From positions 434,001 to 498,000 of the forward strand of contig NZ_CP117460.1 in the NCBI RefSeq assembly GCF_030687145.1: a DNA stretch of 64,000 bases, written 5' to 3'. The DNA comes from Pseudomonas sp. FP1742 (GTDB lineage: Bacteria > Pseudomonadota > Gammaproteobacteria > Pseudomonadales > Pseudomonadaceae). Positions 1-10,706 of the stretch are shown here, piece by piece (the first letter of the stretch is position 1; every line of letters begins with the position of its first letter). The position numbers and the translations under genes are program-made. The notes under the pieces were generated by a model, which saw only the letters and a list, made by a program, of their open reading frames with translations, was not told where the DNA came from and searched no databases.

Positions 1-137
1 TGGGTGAGGAACTTTTCGGCTATTTATTGGGCAAAGCGAAACAGGTGCATGGCACTGTGGCATCAGGTAGATTCGGCGCGGATATGCAGGTGCACCTGGT
101 CAATGATGGCCCGGTAACCTTCCTGTTACAGACGTAA
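1..137 (+). CDS. dtd: D-aminoacyl-tRNA deacylase, C-terminal end (5' truncated by window)
   Basis: Reading from base 3, the frame runs without a stop to TAA at 135-137 and gives a 44-residue tail containing [19 protein letters not shown]. That is the C-terminal signature of Dtd, including the Gly-Pro pair of the cross-subunit Gly-cisPro motif. Dtd is a cytoplasmic homodimer that removes D-amino acids (and glycine) mischarged onto tRNA. A dtd gene just upstream of opgG is the usual order in Pseudomonas. Only the last third or so of the ~145-residue protein is present; the start lies outside the window. Family assignment is strong despite the short length. Confidence 0.88.
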   Translation, partial: GEELFGYLLGKAKQVHGTVASGRFGADMQVHLVNDGPVTFLLQT

Positions 138-458
138 AAGCGCTTGAAACATCTTTTTAAGGGCATTTCGGCTGAAAACAGGGGTTTTTCCCGATAAATA
201 CTTGGTTTCCCCTGATGCGTTGTAACGCGGCCTACTAGATAATCGCGCGCTACGGGGATCAGCGTTCGTTGGTCCATTTTGACTTAGGTAGAGACTTGTC
301 CGGGACCTGTTGGGGAATCATTTTGCCCCATGGGAGTCGGAACAATGCTCGCCAACTTGGCAAGAGTGGTTCGCAGGGTCGGTTTTTTAACACCGCACGC
401 CTTGCTGACACTTTAACTGGCCGTTGGTTTTTTGATCTGTTTTCGGCGAGGGTTGCTC
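138..458 (+). other. dtd-opgG intergenic region
   Basis: This 321-base stretch is AT-richer than its flanks and carries no convincing gene. It presumably holds the opgGH promoter and a leader. A TTGACT hexamer sits at 279-284, but no good -10 lies 16-18 bases downstream, so I do not call a promoter. A ribosome binding site GAGGG at 448-452 serves the GTG start at 459. Confidence 0.5.
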
Positions 459-2273
459 GTGATTGTTAGTCCCTGTAATGCACCAAAATTGTCTGCCAAA
501 CGGTTTCGAAACGCTCTGGTAGCGGGCTCTGCACTGCTCTGCCTGTTCAGCGCCGGCCAGCTTTGGGCATTCAATCTGGATGACGTATCGGTCAAGGCAA
601 AAGAGCTGGCCGGGCAAAAATACGAAGCCCCGCGCAGTAACCTGCCGAATGAATTTCGTGAGATGAAATTCGCGGATTATCAAAAAATTCGCTTCCTCAC
701 CGAAAAAGCCGAATGGGCTAACCAGAAAACCCCATTCAAGCTGTCGTTCTATCATCAGGGCATGCACTTCGATACGCCGGTGAAAATCAACGAAATCACG
801 GCCAACACCGTCGAAGAGATCAAATACGACCCAAGTCGTTTCGATTTCGGCGATGTGAAGTTCGACCCTAAAGCCACCGAACAGCTGGGTTATGCCGGCT
901 TCCGTGTGCTCTACCCGATCAACAAGGCCGACAAGCAAGACGAAATCATGACCATGCTCGGCGCGAGTTACTTCCGCGTCGTCGGCAAGGGCCATACCTA
1001 TGGCTTGTCCGCTCGCGGCATGGCCATCGATACCGCGTTGCCGTCCGGTGAAGAGTTCCCGCGTTTCACCGAGTTCTGGATTCAACAGCCGAAGCCGGGC
1101 GACAAGCACCTGGTGATCTTCGCCCTGCTGGATTCGCCGCGCGCCACCGGTGCCTATCGCCTGACCCTGCGTCCGGGCAGCGACACGGTCGTCGACGTCA
1201 AGGCCAAGATGTTCCTGCGTGACAAAGTCACCAAGCTTGGCGTTGCGCCGCTGACCAGCATGTTCCTGTTCGGCGCCAACCAGCCGTCGAAAGTGTTGAA
1301 CTACCGTCGCGAACTGCACGACTCCAGCGGTCTGTCGATCCATGCCGGCAATGGCGAATGGATCTGGCGTCCACTGAACAACCCGAAACACTTGGCCGTG
1401 AGCAACTTCTCGATCGAGAACCCGCGTGGCTTCGGCTTGCTGCAACGTGGCCGTGACTTCAGCCACTACGAAGACCTGGACGACCGCTACGACAAGCGCC
1501 CAAGTGCCTGGATTGAACCGAAAGGCGATTGGGGCAAGGGCTCCGTCGATCTGGTGGAGATTCCTACCGCCGACGAAACCAACGACAATATCGTTGCTTT
1601 CTGGAGCCCGGAAAAACTGCCGGAGCCTGGCCAGTCCCTGGATGTCGCCTATCGCATGCACTGGACCATCGACGAAGCGGCCCTGCATTCGCCGGACAGC
1701 GCCTGGGTTCAACAGACCCTGCGTTCCACGGGTGATGTGAAGCAGTCGAACCTGATTCGTCAGCCGGACGGCAGCGTGGCCTATCTGGTGGATTTCGAAG
1801 GCCCGTCCCTGCAAGTCTTGCCGGAAGATGCCGAAGTGCGCAGCCAGGTGAGCGTTGGCGACAACGCGGAGCTGGTCGAAAACAGCGTGCGTTACAACCC
1901 TGAAACCAAGGGCTGGCGCCTGACCCTGCGGATGAAGATCAAGGATCCGGGCAAGTCCACCGAGATGCGTGCGGCACTGGTCAAGACCATCACGCCTGCC
2001 GAGGCGCTCAAGACCACGGCGCCGGCGTCCAGCTCTTCCGTTGCCAAGGCCGACAAGATCGCCGCCCGCCAGCAGGAGAAGAAGGACAAAGAAGCCAAGG
2101 AAGCCAAGCAAGCTGAAGCGCAAGCTCAGCAAGTCAAGGACACCAAGGACAAGGACAACAAAGACGCCAAGCAGCCTGTCGCTGCCGAAGCGGCCCCAGC
2201 CACAACGGAATCGGCACCGACTGAACAAGTCCTGACCGAGACCTGGAGCTATCAGTTGCCCGCCGATGAGTAA
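459..2273 (+). CDS. opgG: Periplasmic glucan biosynthesis protein OpgG (MdoG)
   Basis: OpgG is a periplasmic protein needed to make osmoregulated periplasmic glucans, probably by branching or processing the beta-1,2 backbone produced by OpgH. The 604-residue product has a signal peptide ([20 protein letters not shown], cleavage expected after QLWA), then the mature start [15 protein letters not shown] and the family core with [19 protein letters not shown]. The C-terminal ~75 residues are a Lys/Ala/Glu-rich tail ([13 protein letters not shown]), a low-complexity extension. I chose GTG at 459 because GAGGG lies six bases upstream and the N-terminus matches Pseudomonas relatives; an in-frame ATG at 432 has no Shine-Dalgarno. 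The stop overlaps the opgH start by eight bases, so the two genes are translationally coupled. Confidence 0.95.
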   Translation: MIVSPCNAPKLSAKRFRNALVAGSALLCLFSAGQLWAFNLDDVSVKAKELAGQKYEAPRSNLPNEFREMKFADYQKIRFLTEKAEWANQKTPFKLSFYHQGMHFDTPVKINEITANTVEEIKYDPSRFDFGDVKFDPKATEQLGYAGFRVLYPINKADKQDEIMTMLGASYFRVVGKGHTYGLSARGMAIDTALPSGEEFPRFTEFWIQQPKPGDKHLVIFALLDSPRATGAYRLTLRPGSDTVVDVKAKMFLRDKVTKLGVAPLTSMFLFGANQPSKVLNYRRELHDSSGLSIHAGNGEWIWRPLNNPKHLAVSNFSIENPRGFGLLQRGRDFSHYEDLDDRYDKRPSAWIEPKGDWGKGSVDLVEIPTADETNDNIVAFWSPEKLPEPGQSLDVAYRMHWTIDEAALHSPDSAWVQQTLRSTGDVKQSNLIRQPDGSVAYLVDFEGPSLQVLPEDAEVRSQVSVGDNAELVENSVRYNPETKGWRLTLRMKIKDPGKSTEMRAALVKTITPAEALKTTAPASSSSVAKADKIAARQQEKKDKEAKEAKQAEAQAQQVKDTKDKDNKDAKQPVAAEAAPATTESAPTEQVLTETWSYQLPADE

Positions 2274-4836
2274 TTCACAAATACAGCCACAAACGCTTGC
2301 CGAGTACCTGGCGCATCTGCCGATGACCGACGAGCAGCGCGCGGAACTCGCGGGCTGCAAGTCTTTCAGTGAACTGCATGAGCGTCTGTCGTCTTCGACG
2401 TTCGACGCACCGACCGAGGCCGCTCAGGCATCGGTCGGGCGGCGCCTGACCCTGAACACCGCCGAAGAACTGGTGGAGGCGGAAATGCTGGGGCTCGACG
2501 CCAGTGGCCGGGTTTGCCTCAAGGCGACCCCGCCGATCCGCCGGACCAAAGTCGTGCCGGAGCCGTGGCGCACCAATATTCTGGTGCGTGGCTGGCGTCG
2601 GCTGACCGGTCGCACCAATCCGCCGGCCGCGCCGAAGGATGAGAACGTGCTGCCGGCGGCTCGCTGGCGCACCGTCGGTTCGATCCGGCGCTACATTCTG
2701 CTGGTGCTGATGCTCGGTCAGACGATCGTCGCCGGCTGGTACATGAAAGGCATCATGCCGTACCAGGGCTGGTCGTTCGTCGATCTTGAAGAAGTGCTGC
2801 ACCAACCGCTGCTGCAAACCGCGGCCCAGGTGCTGCCTTATGCGTTGCAAACCAGCATCCTGATCCTTTTCGGGATTCTGTTCTGCTGGGTGTCGGCCGG
2901 TTTCTGGACCGCGTTGATGGGCTTCCTCGAGTTGATCACTGGCCGTGACAAGTACCGCATTTCCGGTGCCAGCGCTGGCAACGAGCCGATCGCCAAGGAC
3001 GCACGCACCGCATTGGTGATGCCGATCTGCAACGAAGACGTGCCGCGGGTGTTCGCTGGTTTGCGGGCGACCTTCGAGTCGGTTGCGGCCTCGGGTAACC
3101 TGGATCGCTTCGACTTTTTCGTGCTCAGTGACAGTAACGATGCCGACATTTGCGTCGCCGAGCAGCAGGCCTGGCTGGACGTCTGCCGTGAAGCCAAGGG
3201 CTTCGGCAAGATCTTCTACCGCCGCCGTCGCCGCCGCGTAAAACGTAAAAGCGGTAACCTCGATGACTTCTGCCGTCGTTGGGGCGGTGACTACAAGTAC
3301 ATGGTGGTGCTCGACGCCGACAGCGTGATGAGCGGCGAATGCCTGAGCAGCCTGGTGCGCCTGATGGAAGCCACGCCGGACGCCGGGATTATCCAGACCG
3401 CGCCGCGTGCGTCGGGCATGGACACCCTTTATGCGCGTATGCAGCAGTTCGCCACCCGTGTGTACGGTCCACTGTTCACCGCTGGCCTGCACTTCTGGCA
3501 GTTGGGCGAATCCCACTACTGGGGCCACAACGCAATCATCCGCATGAAGCCGTTCATCGAGCACTGCGCCCTGGCGCCGTTGCCCGGTAAAGGCGCGTTC
3601 GCCGGTGCGATTCTGTCCCACGACTTCGTCGAAGCGGCGCTGATGCGCCGTGCCGGCTGGGGCGTGTGGATTGCCTATGACTTGCCGGGCAGCTACGAAG
3701 AACTACCACCGAACCTGCTGGACGAACTCAAGCGTGACCGTCGCTGGTGCCACGGCAACCTGATGAACTTCCGGCTGTTCCTGGTCAAAGGCATGCACCC
3801 GGTACACCGCGCGGTGTTCCTGACAGGCGTGATGTCTTACTTGTCGGCGCCGTTGTGGTTCTTCTTTCTCGTGCTGTCGACAGCCCTGCTGGCGACCAAC
3901 ACGCTGATGGAGCCGCAGTACTTCCTGGAACCGCGCCAGCTCTATCCGCTGTGGCCACAATGGCACCCGGACAAGGCGATCGCACTGTTCTCGACGACTA
4001 TCGTGCTGCTGTTCCTGCCGAAGCTGCTGAGCATCATCCTGATCTGGGCCAAAGGCGCGAAAGAGTTCGGTGGCAAGTTCAAGGTGACGCTGTCGATGCT
4101 GCTGGAGATGTTGTTCTCCATGCTGCTGGCGCCGGTGCGGATGATTTTCCACACCCGTTTCGTGCTCGCCGCGTTCCTCGGCTGGGCCGCGACCTGGAAC
4201 TCGCCGCAACGTGACGACGACTCCACGCCGTGGAGCGAAGCGGTCAAGCGCCATGGTCCGCAAACCTTGCTGGGCTTCTTCTGGGCCCTGCTGGTGATCT
4301 GGCTGAACCCGAGCTTTCTCTGGTGGCTGGTGCCGATCGTCGGTTCGCTGATGCTGTCGATTCCGGTGTCGGTGATCTCCAGTCGTGTGGGTCTGGGCCT
4401 CAAGTCCCGTGACGAAAGCCTGTTCCTGATTCCTGAGGAATACGCGCCGCCTCAGGCGTTGCTGGCGACCGATCAATACACCCACGAAAACCGCTGGCAC
4501 GCACTGCACGACGGCTTCGTCCGGTCGGTGGTCGATCCTCAGCAGAACGCGTTGGCATGTGCGTTGGCGACCTCCCGTCACCGTGAGGCCGAGCCGATCG
4601 AATGGCTGCGTATCGAGCGGGTTCGTCATGCGATGAAGGTCGGGCCCGAGGGGCTGACCAACAACGAACGCGTGGCGTTGTTGAGTGATCCGGTGGCGTT
4701 GGGTCGCTTGCATGAGCAGGTCTGGAACGAAGGCCATGCCGAGTGGCTGCAAGCCTGGCGCACATCGGTGGATGCCGATCCCCATGCGCCGCTGTTGCCG
4801 CTCAAGCCGTTGAGCGTGCAGCCTCAGTTGGCATAA
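2266..4836 (+). CDS. opgH: Glucans biosynthesis glucosyltransferase OpgH (MdoH)
   Basis: OpgH is the inner-membrane glycosyltransferase that uses UDP-glucose to build and translocate the linear backbone of osmoregulated periplasmic glucans. The 856-residue protein has a soluble N-terminus, membrane segments near 140-160 and 195-225, a cytoplasmic GT2 domain (about 240-500) and several C-terminal membrane segments (about 515-690). Visible GT2 motifs are the VLDADS (DxD-type) metal/nucleotide site and the RDRRW motif of processive synthases near 495-500; a very basic [10 protein letters not shown] patch precedes the DxD. The length fits the proteobacterial family. The gene overlaps opgG by eight bases and is closed by a strong intrinsic terminator. 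Confidence 0.96.
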   Translation: MSNSQIQPQTLAEYLAHLPMTDEQRAELAGCKSFSELHERLSSSTFDAPTEAAQASVGRRLTLNTAEELVEAEMLGLDASGRVCLKATPPIRRTKVVPEPWRTNILVRGWRRLTGRTNPPAAPKDENVLPAARWRTVGSIRRYILLVLMLGQTIVAGWYMKGIMPYQGWSFVDLEEVLHQPLLQTAAQVLPYALQTSILILFGILFCWVSAGFWTALMGFLELITGRDKYRISGASAGNEPIAKDARTALVMPICNEDVPRVFAGLRATFESVAASGNLDRFDFFVLSDSNDADICVAEQQAWLDVCREAKGFGKIFYRRRRRRVKRKSGNLDDFCRRWGGDYKYMVVLDADSVMSGECLSSLVRLMEATPDAGIIQTAPRASGMDTLYARMQQFATRVYGPLFTAGLHFWQLGESHYWGHNAIIRMKPFIEHCALAPLPGKGAFAGAILSHDFVEAALMRRAGWGVWIAYDLPGSYEELPPNLLDELKRDRRWCHGNLMNFRLFLVKGMHPVHRAVFLTGVMSYLSAPLWFFFLVLSTALLATNTLMEPQYFLEPRQLYPLWPQWHPDKAIALFSTTIVLLFLPKLLSIILIWAKGAKEFGGKFKVTLSMLLEMLFSMLLAPVRMIFHTRFVLAAFLGWAATWNSPQRDDDSTPWSEAVKRHGPQTLLGFFWALLVIWLNPSFLWWLVPIVGSLMLSIPVSVISSRVGLGLKSRDESLFLIPEEYAPPQALLATDQYTHENRWHALHDGFVRSVVDPQQNALACALATSRHREAEPIEWLRIERVRHAMKVGPEGLTNNERVALLSDPVALGRLHEQVWNEGHAEWLQAWRTSVDADPHAPLLPLKPLSVQPQLA

Positions 4837-4838
4837 TG

Positions 4839-4867
4839 AAAAACCCCGCGAAAGCGGGGTTTTTTTT
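4839..4867 (+). terminator. Rho-independent terminator after opgGH
   Basis: The stem AACCCCGC / GCGGGGTT with a GAAA tetraloop is followed by a run of T and preceded by A residues. It lies two bases after the opgH stop and ends the opgGH transcript. Confidence 0.92.
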
Positions 4868-4927
4868 GTGCTGATGATCGTCCCCGTGTTCTGCGTGGGA
4901 GTGATCAAACAAATCTCCCTCAACCCC

Positions 4928-4955
4928 TTGTGCAAACGAACGAGTGCGTTAGCAT
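4928..4955 (+). promoter_or_regulatory. Candidate sigma70 promoter of the ABC uptake operon
   Basis: TTGTGC (4928-4933), a 16-base spacer and TAGCAT (4950-4955) lie about 110 bases upstream of the binding-protein start, directly after the opgH terminator region. This is a match by eye to -35/-10 hexamers; no operator is apparent. Confidence 0.35.
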
Positions 4956-5064
4956 CCGTCTCCGAATTGGTGCGCCCGGACAATTTTCTGTTCGTATCTG
5001 CCGGTTTTCCAAAGGAAATCTGCAGTTTGCGTGCCTTACAACGCGATGGTTTGGGGACTTGAAG

Positions 5065-5862
5065 ATGAAGAAGTATCTGTCGATGCTGCTGGTCGGCGTC
5101 ACGGCATTGGTTGCAGTCAGCGCGGCGCAGGCCGGTGCCATTGATGACGCGGTCAAGCGCGGCACGCTGAAAGTCGGCATGGACCCGACCTACATGCCAT
5201 TCGAAATGACCAACAAGCGCGGCGAGATCATCGGCTTCGAAGTCGACATCCTCAAAGCCATGGCCAAGGCCATGGGCGTCAAACTGGAAATGGTTTCCAC
5301 CGGCTACGACGGGATCATCCCGGCCCTGCTGACCGACAAGTTCGACATGATCGGCAGCGGCATGACCCTGACCCAGGAGCGCAACCTGCGCCTGAACTTC
5401 AGCGAGCCCTTCATCGTGGTTGGCCAGACGCTGCTGATCCGCAAGGAACTGGAAGGCACCATCAAGTCCTATAAAGACCTGAACACCGCCGACTACCGCA
5501 TCACCTCCAAGCTTGGCACCACCGGCGAGATGGTCGCCAAAAAACTCATCTCCAAAGCCAAATACCACGGCTACGACAACGAGCAGGAAGCGGTGCTCGA
5601 TGTGGTCAACGGCAAGGCCGACGCCTTCATCTACGACGCGCCTTACAACGTCGTGGCGGTGAACAAGGTCGGCAATGGCAAACTGGTGTTCCTCGACAAG
5701 CCGTTCACCTATGAGCCTCTGGCCTTCGGCCTGAAGAAGGGTGACTACGACAGCCTCAACTTCATCAACAACTTCCTGCACCAGATCCACGAAGACGGCA
5801 CCTACGATCGCATCCATGACAAGTGGTTTAAAGACACCGCTTGGCTCAAGGACATGGAATAA
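5065..5862 (+). CDS. Polar amino-acid ABC transporter, periplasmic substrate-binding protein
   Basis: This family-3 solute-binding protein (PBPb fold) captures an amino acid in the periplasm and delivers it to the permease encoded next. The 265-residue product has a signal peptide (MKKYLSMLLVGVTALVAVSA, cleavage after AQA). The mature chain starts AIDDAVKRGTLKVGMDPTYM and contains the family motifs PFEMTNKRGEIIGFEVDI and SGMTLTQERN. ATG at 5065 is chosen because GGGGA lies about eight bases upstream and it places the signal peptide at the N-terminus; the frame is open further upstream. A permease and an ATPase follow. The substrate cannot be read from sequence; basic amino acids or glutamine are the usual options. 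Confidence 0.9.
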   Translation: MKKYLSMLLVGVTALVAVSAAQAGAIDDAVKRGTLKVGMDPTYMPFEMTNKRGEIIGFEVDILKAMAKAMGVKLEMVSTGYDGIIPALLTDKFDMIGSGMTLTQERNLRLNFSEPFIVVGQTLLIRKELEGTIKSYKDLNTADYRITSKLGTTGEMVAKKLISKAKYHGYDNEQEAVLDVVNGKADAFIYDAPYNVVAVNKVGNGKLVFLDKPFTYEPLAFGLKKGDYDSLNFINNFLHQIHEDGTYDRIHDKWFKDTAWLKDME

Positions 5863-5902
5863 GGCTGAGCAGGCGACCGGTCGCATAGACCGCGTCGCTC
5901 CA

Positions 5903-5992
5903 TTCGCGGGCAAGCCCGCTCCCACAGTTGATCTGACTGAACACAATTTTTGTGTCCGGCGCGGACCCTGTGGGAGCGGGCTTGCCCGCGAA
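5903..5992. repeat. REPIN (paired Pseudomonas REP sequences)
   Basis: Two inverted copies of the REP core, 5903-5927 and 5969-5992, lie between the binding-protein and permease genes, i.e. inside an operon. Each copy folds as a GCGGGC/GCCCGC hairpin. Such an intra-operon position could stabilise the upstream mRNA; this is inference. Confidence 0.9.
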
Positions 5993-6029
5993 GGCGGCCT
6001 CCCAGGCAATACAAATCCCGGAACCTGCA

Positions 6030-6989
6030 ATGAAACAGAAAAAAGCCCAATGGCCCTGGCACGTATTAACCGTGCTAGTGCTGATCGGCCTGGCCGGCGC
6101 GTTGTATTACGCCACCTCGCTGATGTCCTACGAATGGCGCTGGAACCGCGTGCCGCAGTACTTCGCCTACCACGCCGAGGAGTCCCAGCGCGCGGCCGAC
6201 ATCTCCACCGTCAGTGAGCTGGTGCGCAAGGGTGGCAAGGCTGAAGTCACCCTGCGCAATGATGCCGGGGATGAGCAGCACCTGACGGTCGACGACAACA
6301 GCCTGCAAGTCGCGCAAGGCGATGATGTGGCCGAAGGCGACGTGATCGGTGTGACCCGGCATTGGGCCGCCGGACCGCTGCTTTGGGGGCTTTGGACCAC
6401 GTTGTGGCTGTCCCTGGTGTCAGGCCTGCTGGGTCTGCTGATCGGCTTGGCCACCGGGCTGTGCCGCCTGTCGAACAACCCGACCCTGCGCGACCTCTCG
6501 ACGATCTACGTCGAACTGGTGCGCGGCACGCCGCTGTTGGTGCAGATTTTCATTTTCTACTTCTTCATCGGCACCGTGATGAACCTCTCCCGGGAGTTCG
6601 CCGGAATCGCCGCGTTGTCGCTGTTCACCGGTGCCTACGTGGCGGAGATCATCCGTTCCGGCGTGCAATCGATTGCACGCGGCCAGAACGAAGCAGCGCG
6701 CTCTCTCGGTTTGAGCGCTGGCCAGTCGATGCGCCACGTGGTGCTGCCGCAAGCATTCAAGCGCGTGCTGCCGCCGCTGGCCGGGCAGTTCATCAGTCTG
6801 GTCAAGGACACCTCGCTGGTGTCGGTGATCGCGATTACCGAACTGCTCAAAAGCGGTCGCGAAGTCATCACCACCTCGTTTTCGCCGTTCGAAATCCTGT
6901 TCTGCGTGGCTGGGTTGTACCTGTTGATCAATCTGCCGCTGTCGAAAATCGCCGGTCGGCTTGAGCGGAGGCTCGCGCAAAGTGATTGA
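6030..6989 (+). CDS. Polar amino-acid ABC transporter permease with N-terminal periplasmic insert
   Basis: This inner-membrane permease of the His/Glu/Gln/Arg type forms the translocation channel. The 319-residue protein begins with a membrane segment (about 10-30), then about 85 residues of soluble, probably periplasmic sequence ending [15 protein letters not shown], and then the normal family core: [16 protein letters not shown], the [15 protein letters not shown] segment and the EAA loop ([12 protein letters not shown]). Standard permeases of this family are about 220-250 residues, so the insert is extra. Only one permease gene is present, so the channel is probably a homodimer. ATG 6030 opens [10 protein letters not shown]; it overlaps the ATPase gene by eight bases. 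Confidence 0.9.
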   Translation: MKQKKAQWPWHVLTVLVLIGLAGALYYATSLMSYEWRWNRVPQYFAYHAEESQRAADISTVSELVRKGGKAEVTLRNDAGDEQHLTVDDNSLQVAQGDDVAEGDVIGVTRHWAAGPLLWGLWTTLWLSLVSGLLGLLIGLATGLCRLSNNPTLRDLSTIYVELVRGTPLLVQIFIFYFFIGTVMNLSREFAGIAALSLFTGAYVAEIIRSGVQSIARGQNEAARSLGLSAGQSMRHVVLPQAFKRVLPPLAGQFISLVKDTSLVSVIAITELLKSGREVITTSFSPFEILFCVAGLYLLINLPLSKIAGRLERRLAQSD

Positions 6990-7716
6990 AGTTCGCGATC
7001 TGATAAAAGTCTTCGACACCCGCGGCCAGGTGGTTCGCGCGGTGGACAACGTCACCACCCAAGTGGCGAAGGGCGAAGTATTGGTGGTGATCGGCCCGTC
7101 CGGTTCCGGCAAATCGACCTTTCTGCGCTGCTTGAATGGCCTGGAAGCGTTCGACTCCGGTTCGGTGAGCATCGACGGTCTGCAACTGGCCGATCCAAAA
7201 ACCGACGTCAACGCTTACCGCCGCGAAGTCGGCATGGTGTTCCAGCATTTCAACCTGTTCCCGCACATGACCGTGCTGGAGAACCTCTGCCTGGCCCAGA
7301 AGGTCGTGCGCAAGCGCGGCAAGAAGGAGCGCGAGGCCAAGGCCCTGGCGTTGCTGGAAAAGGTCGGAATCGCTCAGAAGGCCCACGAGTTTCCATCGCG
7401 CCTGTCCGGTGGGCAGCAGCAGCGCGTGGCCATCGCCCGGGCATTGGCCATGGAGCCGAAGGTCATGCTGTTCGATGAGCCGACGTCGGCGCTCGATCCG
7501 GAAATGGTCGGTGAAGTGCTGGATGTGATGAAAACCCTGGCCGTGGAAGGCATGACCATGGTTTGTGTCACTCACGAAATGGGCTTCGCCCGGGAAGTGG
7601 CGGATCGGGTGCTGTTCTTCGATCACGGTAAATTGTTGGAAGACGCCTCGCCGGCCGAGTTCTTCGATGCACCGAAGGATCCGCGTGCGCAGGCGTTTTT
7701 GCGGCAGGTTTTATAG
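6982..7716 (+). CDS. Polar amino-acid ABC transporter ATP-binding protein
   Basis: This is the ATPase subunit that powers the amino-acid importer. The 244-residue protein shows Walker [10 protein letters not shown], the signature [15 protein letters not shown], Walker [13 protein letters not shown] and the switch His in VCVTHEMGF. It is of the GlnQ/HisP size. I prefer GTG at 6982: GGAGG lies ten bases upstream (6967-6971), and the start overlaps the permease stop by eight bases, indicating translational coupling. A TTG at 6961 would add seven residues but overlap the Shine-Dalgarno itself. No terminator follows; a REPIN does. Confidence 0.93.
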   Translation: MIEVRDLIKVFDTRGQVVRAVDNVTTQVAKGEVLVVIGPSGSGKSTFLRCLNGLEAFDSGSVSIDGLQLADPKTDVNAYRREVGMVFQHFNLFPHMTVLENLCLAQKVVRKRGKKEREAKALALLEKVGIAQKAHEFPSRLSGGQQQRVAIARALAMEPKVMLFDEPTSALDPEMVGEVLDVMKTLAVEGMTMVCVTHEMGFAREVADRVLFFDHGKLLEDASPAEFFDAPKDPRAQAFLRQVL

Positions 7717-7736
7717 ATTCAGCGCCTTTCAGGCCG

Positions 7737-7834
7737 CCTTCGCGAGCAAGCCCGCTCCCACATTGGATCTCCGGTGTTCACCTATAGCGAGCTCGCAGAA
7801 GATCCAATGTGGGAGCGGGCTTGCTCGCGAATGC
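7737..7834. repeat. REPIN
   Basis: Inverted REP copies occupy 7737-7770 and 7800-7834, and the extended arms (AGATCCAATGTGGGAGCGGG and its complement) pair almost perfectly. It sits between the convergent ABC ATPase and chemoreceptor genes and could act as a bidirectional end of transcripts. Confidence 0.9.
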
Positions 7835-7874
7835 ATCACCCCGGTTTCAAGTGAACCGAGATATCAGCATCACC

Positions 7875-9791
7875 TCAAACCTTGAACCGTCCCACCAGCA
7901 TCTGCAAATGCGTCCCCAACCGCGCCAGCTCAACGCTGGAGGCCGCGGTCTCTTCACTGGCGGCCGAGGTCTGCTCGGACACGTCACGCACGTTCAACAC
8001 GCTGCGATTGATCTCCTCGGCCACCGCGCTCTGTTGTTCGGCGGCAGCGGCGATCTGCTGGTTCATCGACTGGATCGCCGACACGGTGCGGGTGATGCTT
8101 TCCAGCGAGCTACCCGCGCGGCGGGTCAGTTCGACGCTGCTGTCGGTCAGGCTGCGGCTGTTGTCCATGATCGTCGCCACTTGCTGAGTGCCGGTTTGCA
8201 GGCCGACGATCAGCTCTTCGATTTCTTCGGTGGACTTCTGGGTGCGCTGGGCCAGGCTGCGGACTTCGTCGGCGACCACCGCAAAGCCGCGACCGGCTTC
8301 ACCGGCACGGGCGGCTTCGATGGCGGCGTTGAGCGCCAGCAGGTTGGTTTGCTGGGCCACGGATTTGATCACGTCGAGTACGCTGCCGATCTTGTCGCTT
8401 TCGCGCTTCAGGTCGCCCATGGCGGCGGTGGAGTTGCCGACTTCGAGGGCCAGGCGTTCGATCTGGGCGATGGCTTCGCCGACCACCCTGTCGCCCTCGC
8501 GGGCCTGCTGGTCGGCGGCGACGGCGGCTTCGGACGCTTCCTCGGCGTTACGCGCGACTTCCTGCACGGTGGCGGTCATTTCGTGCATGGCGGTGGCCAC
8601 CTGATCGGTTTCAACCTTCTGGCTGTTGACCCCGGCGCTGGTCTGCTCGGTAACGGCAGACAGTTCTTCGGCGGCGCTGGCGATTTGGGTCACGCCGTCG
8701 CTGATGCCGCCGATCAGTTCTCGCAGGCCCAGGGTCATGCTTTGCATGGCGCGCTGTAGTTGGCCCAGCTCGTCCTGACGTTCGGAGATCAGGTTGTGGC
8801 TCAGGTCACCCGCGGCGACACGCTCGGCCACTTTGAGGGTCTGGCTCAGGGGAATGACGATCTGCCGGGTGATGGCCCAGGCCGCAAACAGACCAAAGGC
8901 CGACGCCAGGATGGTGGCCATCAGCAGCAGATTCTTGGCATGCGCCGTATCGGCGTCACGCACGGCGGTTTGCGAGGTGGTGAGCTTTTTGCTGACGTCG
9001 AACAGAATGTCGCCCTGGGCGCTCATGCGTTTGAAGGCGGCAGCGCTGGCGACCTGGGAGTCGCGGAACTGGCTGACAGCCGCGCGATAGGCCTTGAGCG
9101 AATCGGTCGCCTGTTGCAGGTTGGCGATGTGTTGCTCCGGCAGTTTGGATGGCAGGCTTTCGAGGTTTTTCAGGGCGTTGTCGATGGCGTCCAGTGCTGG
9201 CTGCTCGGCCTCGGGTTTGCCGCTGTAGGTGTAGCCGCGAACCTGGAAGCGCGCTTGCTGGATCAGTTTGCTCAGTTCGATCACGCTGTTGAATTGAGCG
9301 ACGCTGTCGCCTTGCAACAGGGATTTTTCGACTTCAGCAACTCGGGCCACGGCGTTGTCGGCGGTGGCGCCCAGCTTGCTGCGCGCATCTTCGCGAGCGG
9401 TGGTGGTCTGGGTCAGATCGGCGAAGGCGCGTTTGTACTCGCTGACGGCGGCCACTTGTTGGTCGATCAATGCCACGTTGTCAGGTTGTTCGATCAGGGT
9501 GCGGGCGGTTTTCAGGCCGGCATCGAGTTTGCCGATCAGTTCGTTGACGGCGCCCGGTCCTTGTTCGCCGCGGCGCATGTCGTAGTCCAGACGGGCGAGG
9601 CGCAGGTCTTTGGTCAGCTCATTGAGGCTGGAAATAAACCCGAGCGTGTCGCCACGGCTGATCACACCGCTCAGGCCGGTCCAGCCGGTGAAGGTGATCA
9701 ACAAGGTGAGAAGCAGCACCAGACCGAAGCCGACACCCAGTTTGCGATTGACGCTTACGTTCCCCAGTTTCTCGGCTAGCCAACGGTACAT
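7875..9791 (-). CDS. Methyl-accepting chemotaxis protein with helical-bimodular (HBM-like) sensor
   Basis: This chemoreceptor senses a periplasmic ligand and controls CheA. The 638-residue protein has TM1 at about 19-40, an all-helical periplasmic domain of about 245 residues (40-285), TM2 at about 287-309, HAMP to about 360 and a cytoplasmic signalling domain. The hairpin tip is intact ([19 protein letters not shown]), and so are the likely methylation helices. The sensor length and [11 protein letters not shown] segment fit the HBM class (McpS type). The position near tatABC-hisIE resembles that of McpQ (PP5020) of P. putida KT2440, a citrate receptor, so a tricarboxylate-type ligand is a reasonable but unproven guess. 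It is a single gene with no partner. Confidence 0.9.
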   Translation of the reverse strand: MYRWLAEKLGNVSVNRKLGVGFGLVLLLTLLITFTGWTGLSGVISRGDTLGFISSLNELTKDLRLARLDYDMRRGEQGPGAVNELIGKLDAGLKTARTLIEQPDNVALIDQQVAAVSEYKRAFADLTQTTTAREDARSKLGATADNAVARVAEVEKSLLQGDSVAQFNSVIELSKLIQQARFQVRGYTYSGKPEAEQPALDAIDNALKNLESLPSKLPEQHIANLQQATDSLKAYRAAVSQFRDSQVASAAAFKRMSAQGDILFDVSKKLTTSQTAVRDADTAHAKNLLLMATILASAFGLFAAWAITRQIVIPLSQTLKVAERVAAGDLSHNLISERQDELGQLQRAMQSMTLGLRELIGGISDGVTQIASAAEELSAVTEQTSAGVNSQKVETDQVATAMHEMTATVQEVARNAEEASEAAVAADQQAREGDRVVGEAIAQIERLALEVGNSTAAMGDLKRESDKIGSVLDVIKSVAQQTNLLALNAAIEAARAGEAGRGFAVVADEVRSLAQRTQKSTEEIEELIVGLQTGTQQVATIMDNSRSLTDSSVELTRRAGSSLESITRTVSAIQSMNQQIAAAAEQQSAVAEEINRSVLNVRDVSEQTSAASEETAASSVELARLGTHLQMLVGRFKV

Positions 9792-9890
9792 GCTGCAACT
9801 CCCCTCGGACCATTATTCGGTTTTATGGGGACTGTATCGGCAGGTAGACGCCATTCTGTAGACGCGGCGCGATGTTCGGGCGACGAAGAT

Positions 9891-9983
9891 CCTGTGGGAG
9901 CGGGCTTGCTCGCGAAAACGGTATGTCAGGCGACATCAACATCAACTGTGCCGCCGTCTTCGTGAGCAAGCCCGCTCCCACTG
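9891..9983. repeat. REPIN
   Basis: The REP core is seen forward at 9891-9916 and inverted at 9957-9982. The second copy has one change (TTCGTGAGC instead of TTCGCGAGC). It lies between the chemoreceptor start and the end of rsmE. Confidence 0.88.
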
Positions 9984-9998
9984 GTGTGGTGTTTGACT

Positions 9999-10706
9999 TT
10001 AAAACAGCCGCGAAAGCAGTGCAGTGACGGCGGTTTCAACCCGCAGGATGCGCTCGCCAAGCTGCACCGGTTGCAAGCCGGCCTTGGCCAGCAGGTCGAT
10101 TTCGTAGGGAATCCAGCCGCCTTCGGGGCCGATGGCCAGAGTCACGGGTTCGTCCAGGCCGCGGGGGCAGGGCGGGTAGTTACCGGGATGGCCGACCAGA
10201 CCGAGGGTGCCTTCGGTAATGGCCGGCAGACGGTCTTCGACAAAAGGTTTGAAGCGCTTCTCGATGACGACCTCTGGCAGCACGCTGTCCCGGGCTTGTT
10301 CAAGACCCAGGATCAATTGCTCCCGAATCGCTTCCGGTTCCAGGAACGGGGTTTGCCAGAAGCTCTTCTCGACGCGATAGCTGTTCACCAGCACGATTCG
10401 TGGCACACCCATGGCGGCCACGGTCTGGAACACCCGACGGAGCATTTTCGGCCGTGGCAGGGCCAGTACCAGGGTCAGTGGCAGCTTGGCCGGCGGCGGT
10501 TGGTCGAGAGTGACGCGCAACTCGGCTTCGTCGGCGTCCAGGCGCAGTACTTCGGCGGCACCCATGAGCCCGCCGATTCGCCCGACGCGCATGCTGTCAC
10601 CCACTTCACAGCGGTGGACTTCCTGCATATGAGTCAAGCGGCGATCGCGCAGGATCGCCCGGTCGGCCGCAATGAAATCGGCCTCCTCGAGGAGTAGCAG
10701 GTTCAC
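9999..10706 (-). CDS. rsmE: 16S rRNA (uracil(1498)-N(3))-methyltransferase RsmE
   Basis: RsmE is a SPOUT-class SAM-dependent methyltransferase that makes m3U1498 in 16S rRNA. The 235-residue protein has the N-terminal PUA-like region (residues ~1-70) and the SPOUT knot with the diagnostic LAIGPEGGW (SAM-binding loop) and [11 protein letters not shown] near the C-terminus. It also shows [14 protein letters not shown], typical of the family. Its start overlaps the tatC stop by four bases, so it is the last gene of the his-tat unit. No terminator was seen; a REPIN follows. Confidence 0.94.
   Translation of the reverse strand: MNLLLLEEADFIAADRAILRDRRLTHMQEVHRCEVGDSMRVGRIGGLMGAAEVLRLDADEAELRVTLDQPPPAKLPLTLVLALPRPKMLRRVFQTVAAMGVPRIVLVNSYRVEKSFWQTPFLEPEAIREQLILGLEQARDSVLPEVVIEKRFKPFVEDRLPAITEGTLGLVGHPGNYPPCPRGLDEPVTLAIGPEGGWIPYEIDLLAKAGLQPVQLGERILRVETAVTALLSRLF

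Noticed and set aside
387..2360. Very long open frame antisense to opgG (about 657 codons)
   Set aside because: It is a shadow frame of a GC-rich gene: no family sequence, composition dominated by Gly/Arg/Gln/His, and opgG is certain on the other strand.
5952..6029. Upstream in-frame extension of the ABC permease through the REP sequence
   Set aside because: It would translate REP DNA (VGAGLPAKA-type peptide, which recurs wherever a REP is read in frame); ATG 6030 opens the natural membrane protein.
3703..6030. Antisense frame spanning the end of opgH, a terminator and the ABC binding protein
   Set aside because: It crosses a strong terminator and two certain genes; residue composition is typical of a shadow.
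7737..9983. Recurrent GTGGGAGCGGGCTTG repeats as a CRISPR array
   Set aside because: Copies are in inverted pairs, far apart, with no regular spacers or cas genes; they are REP elements.
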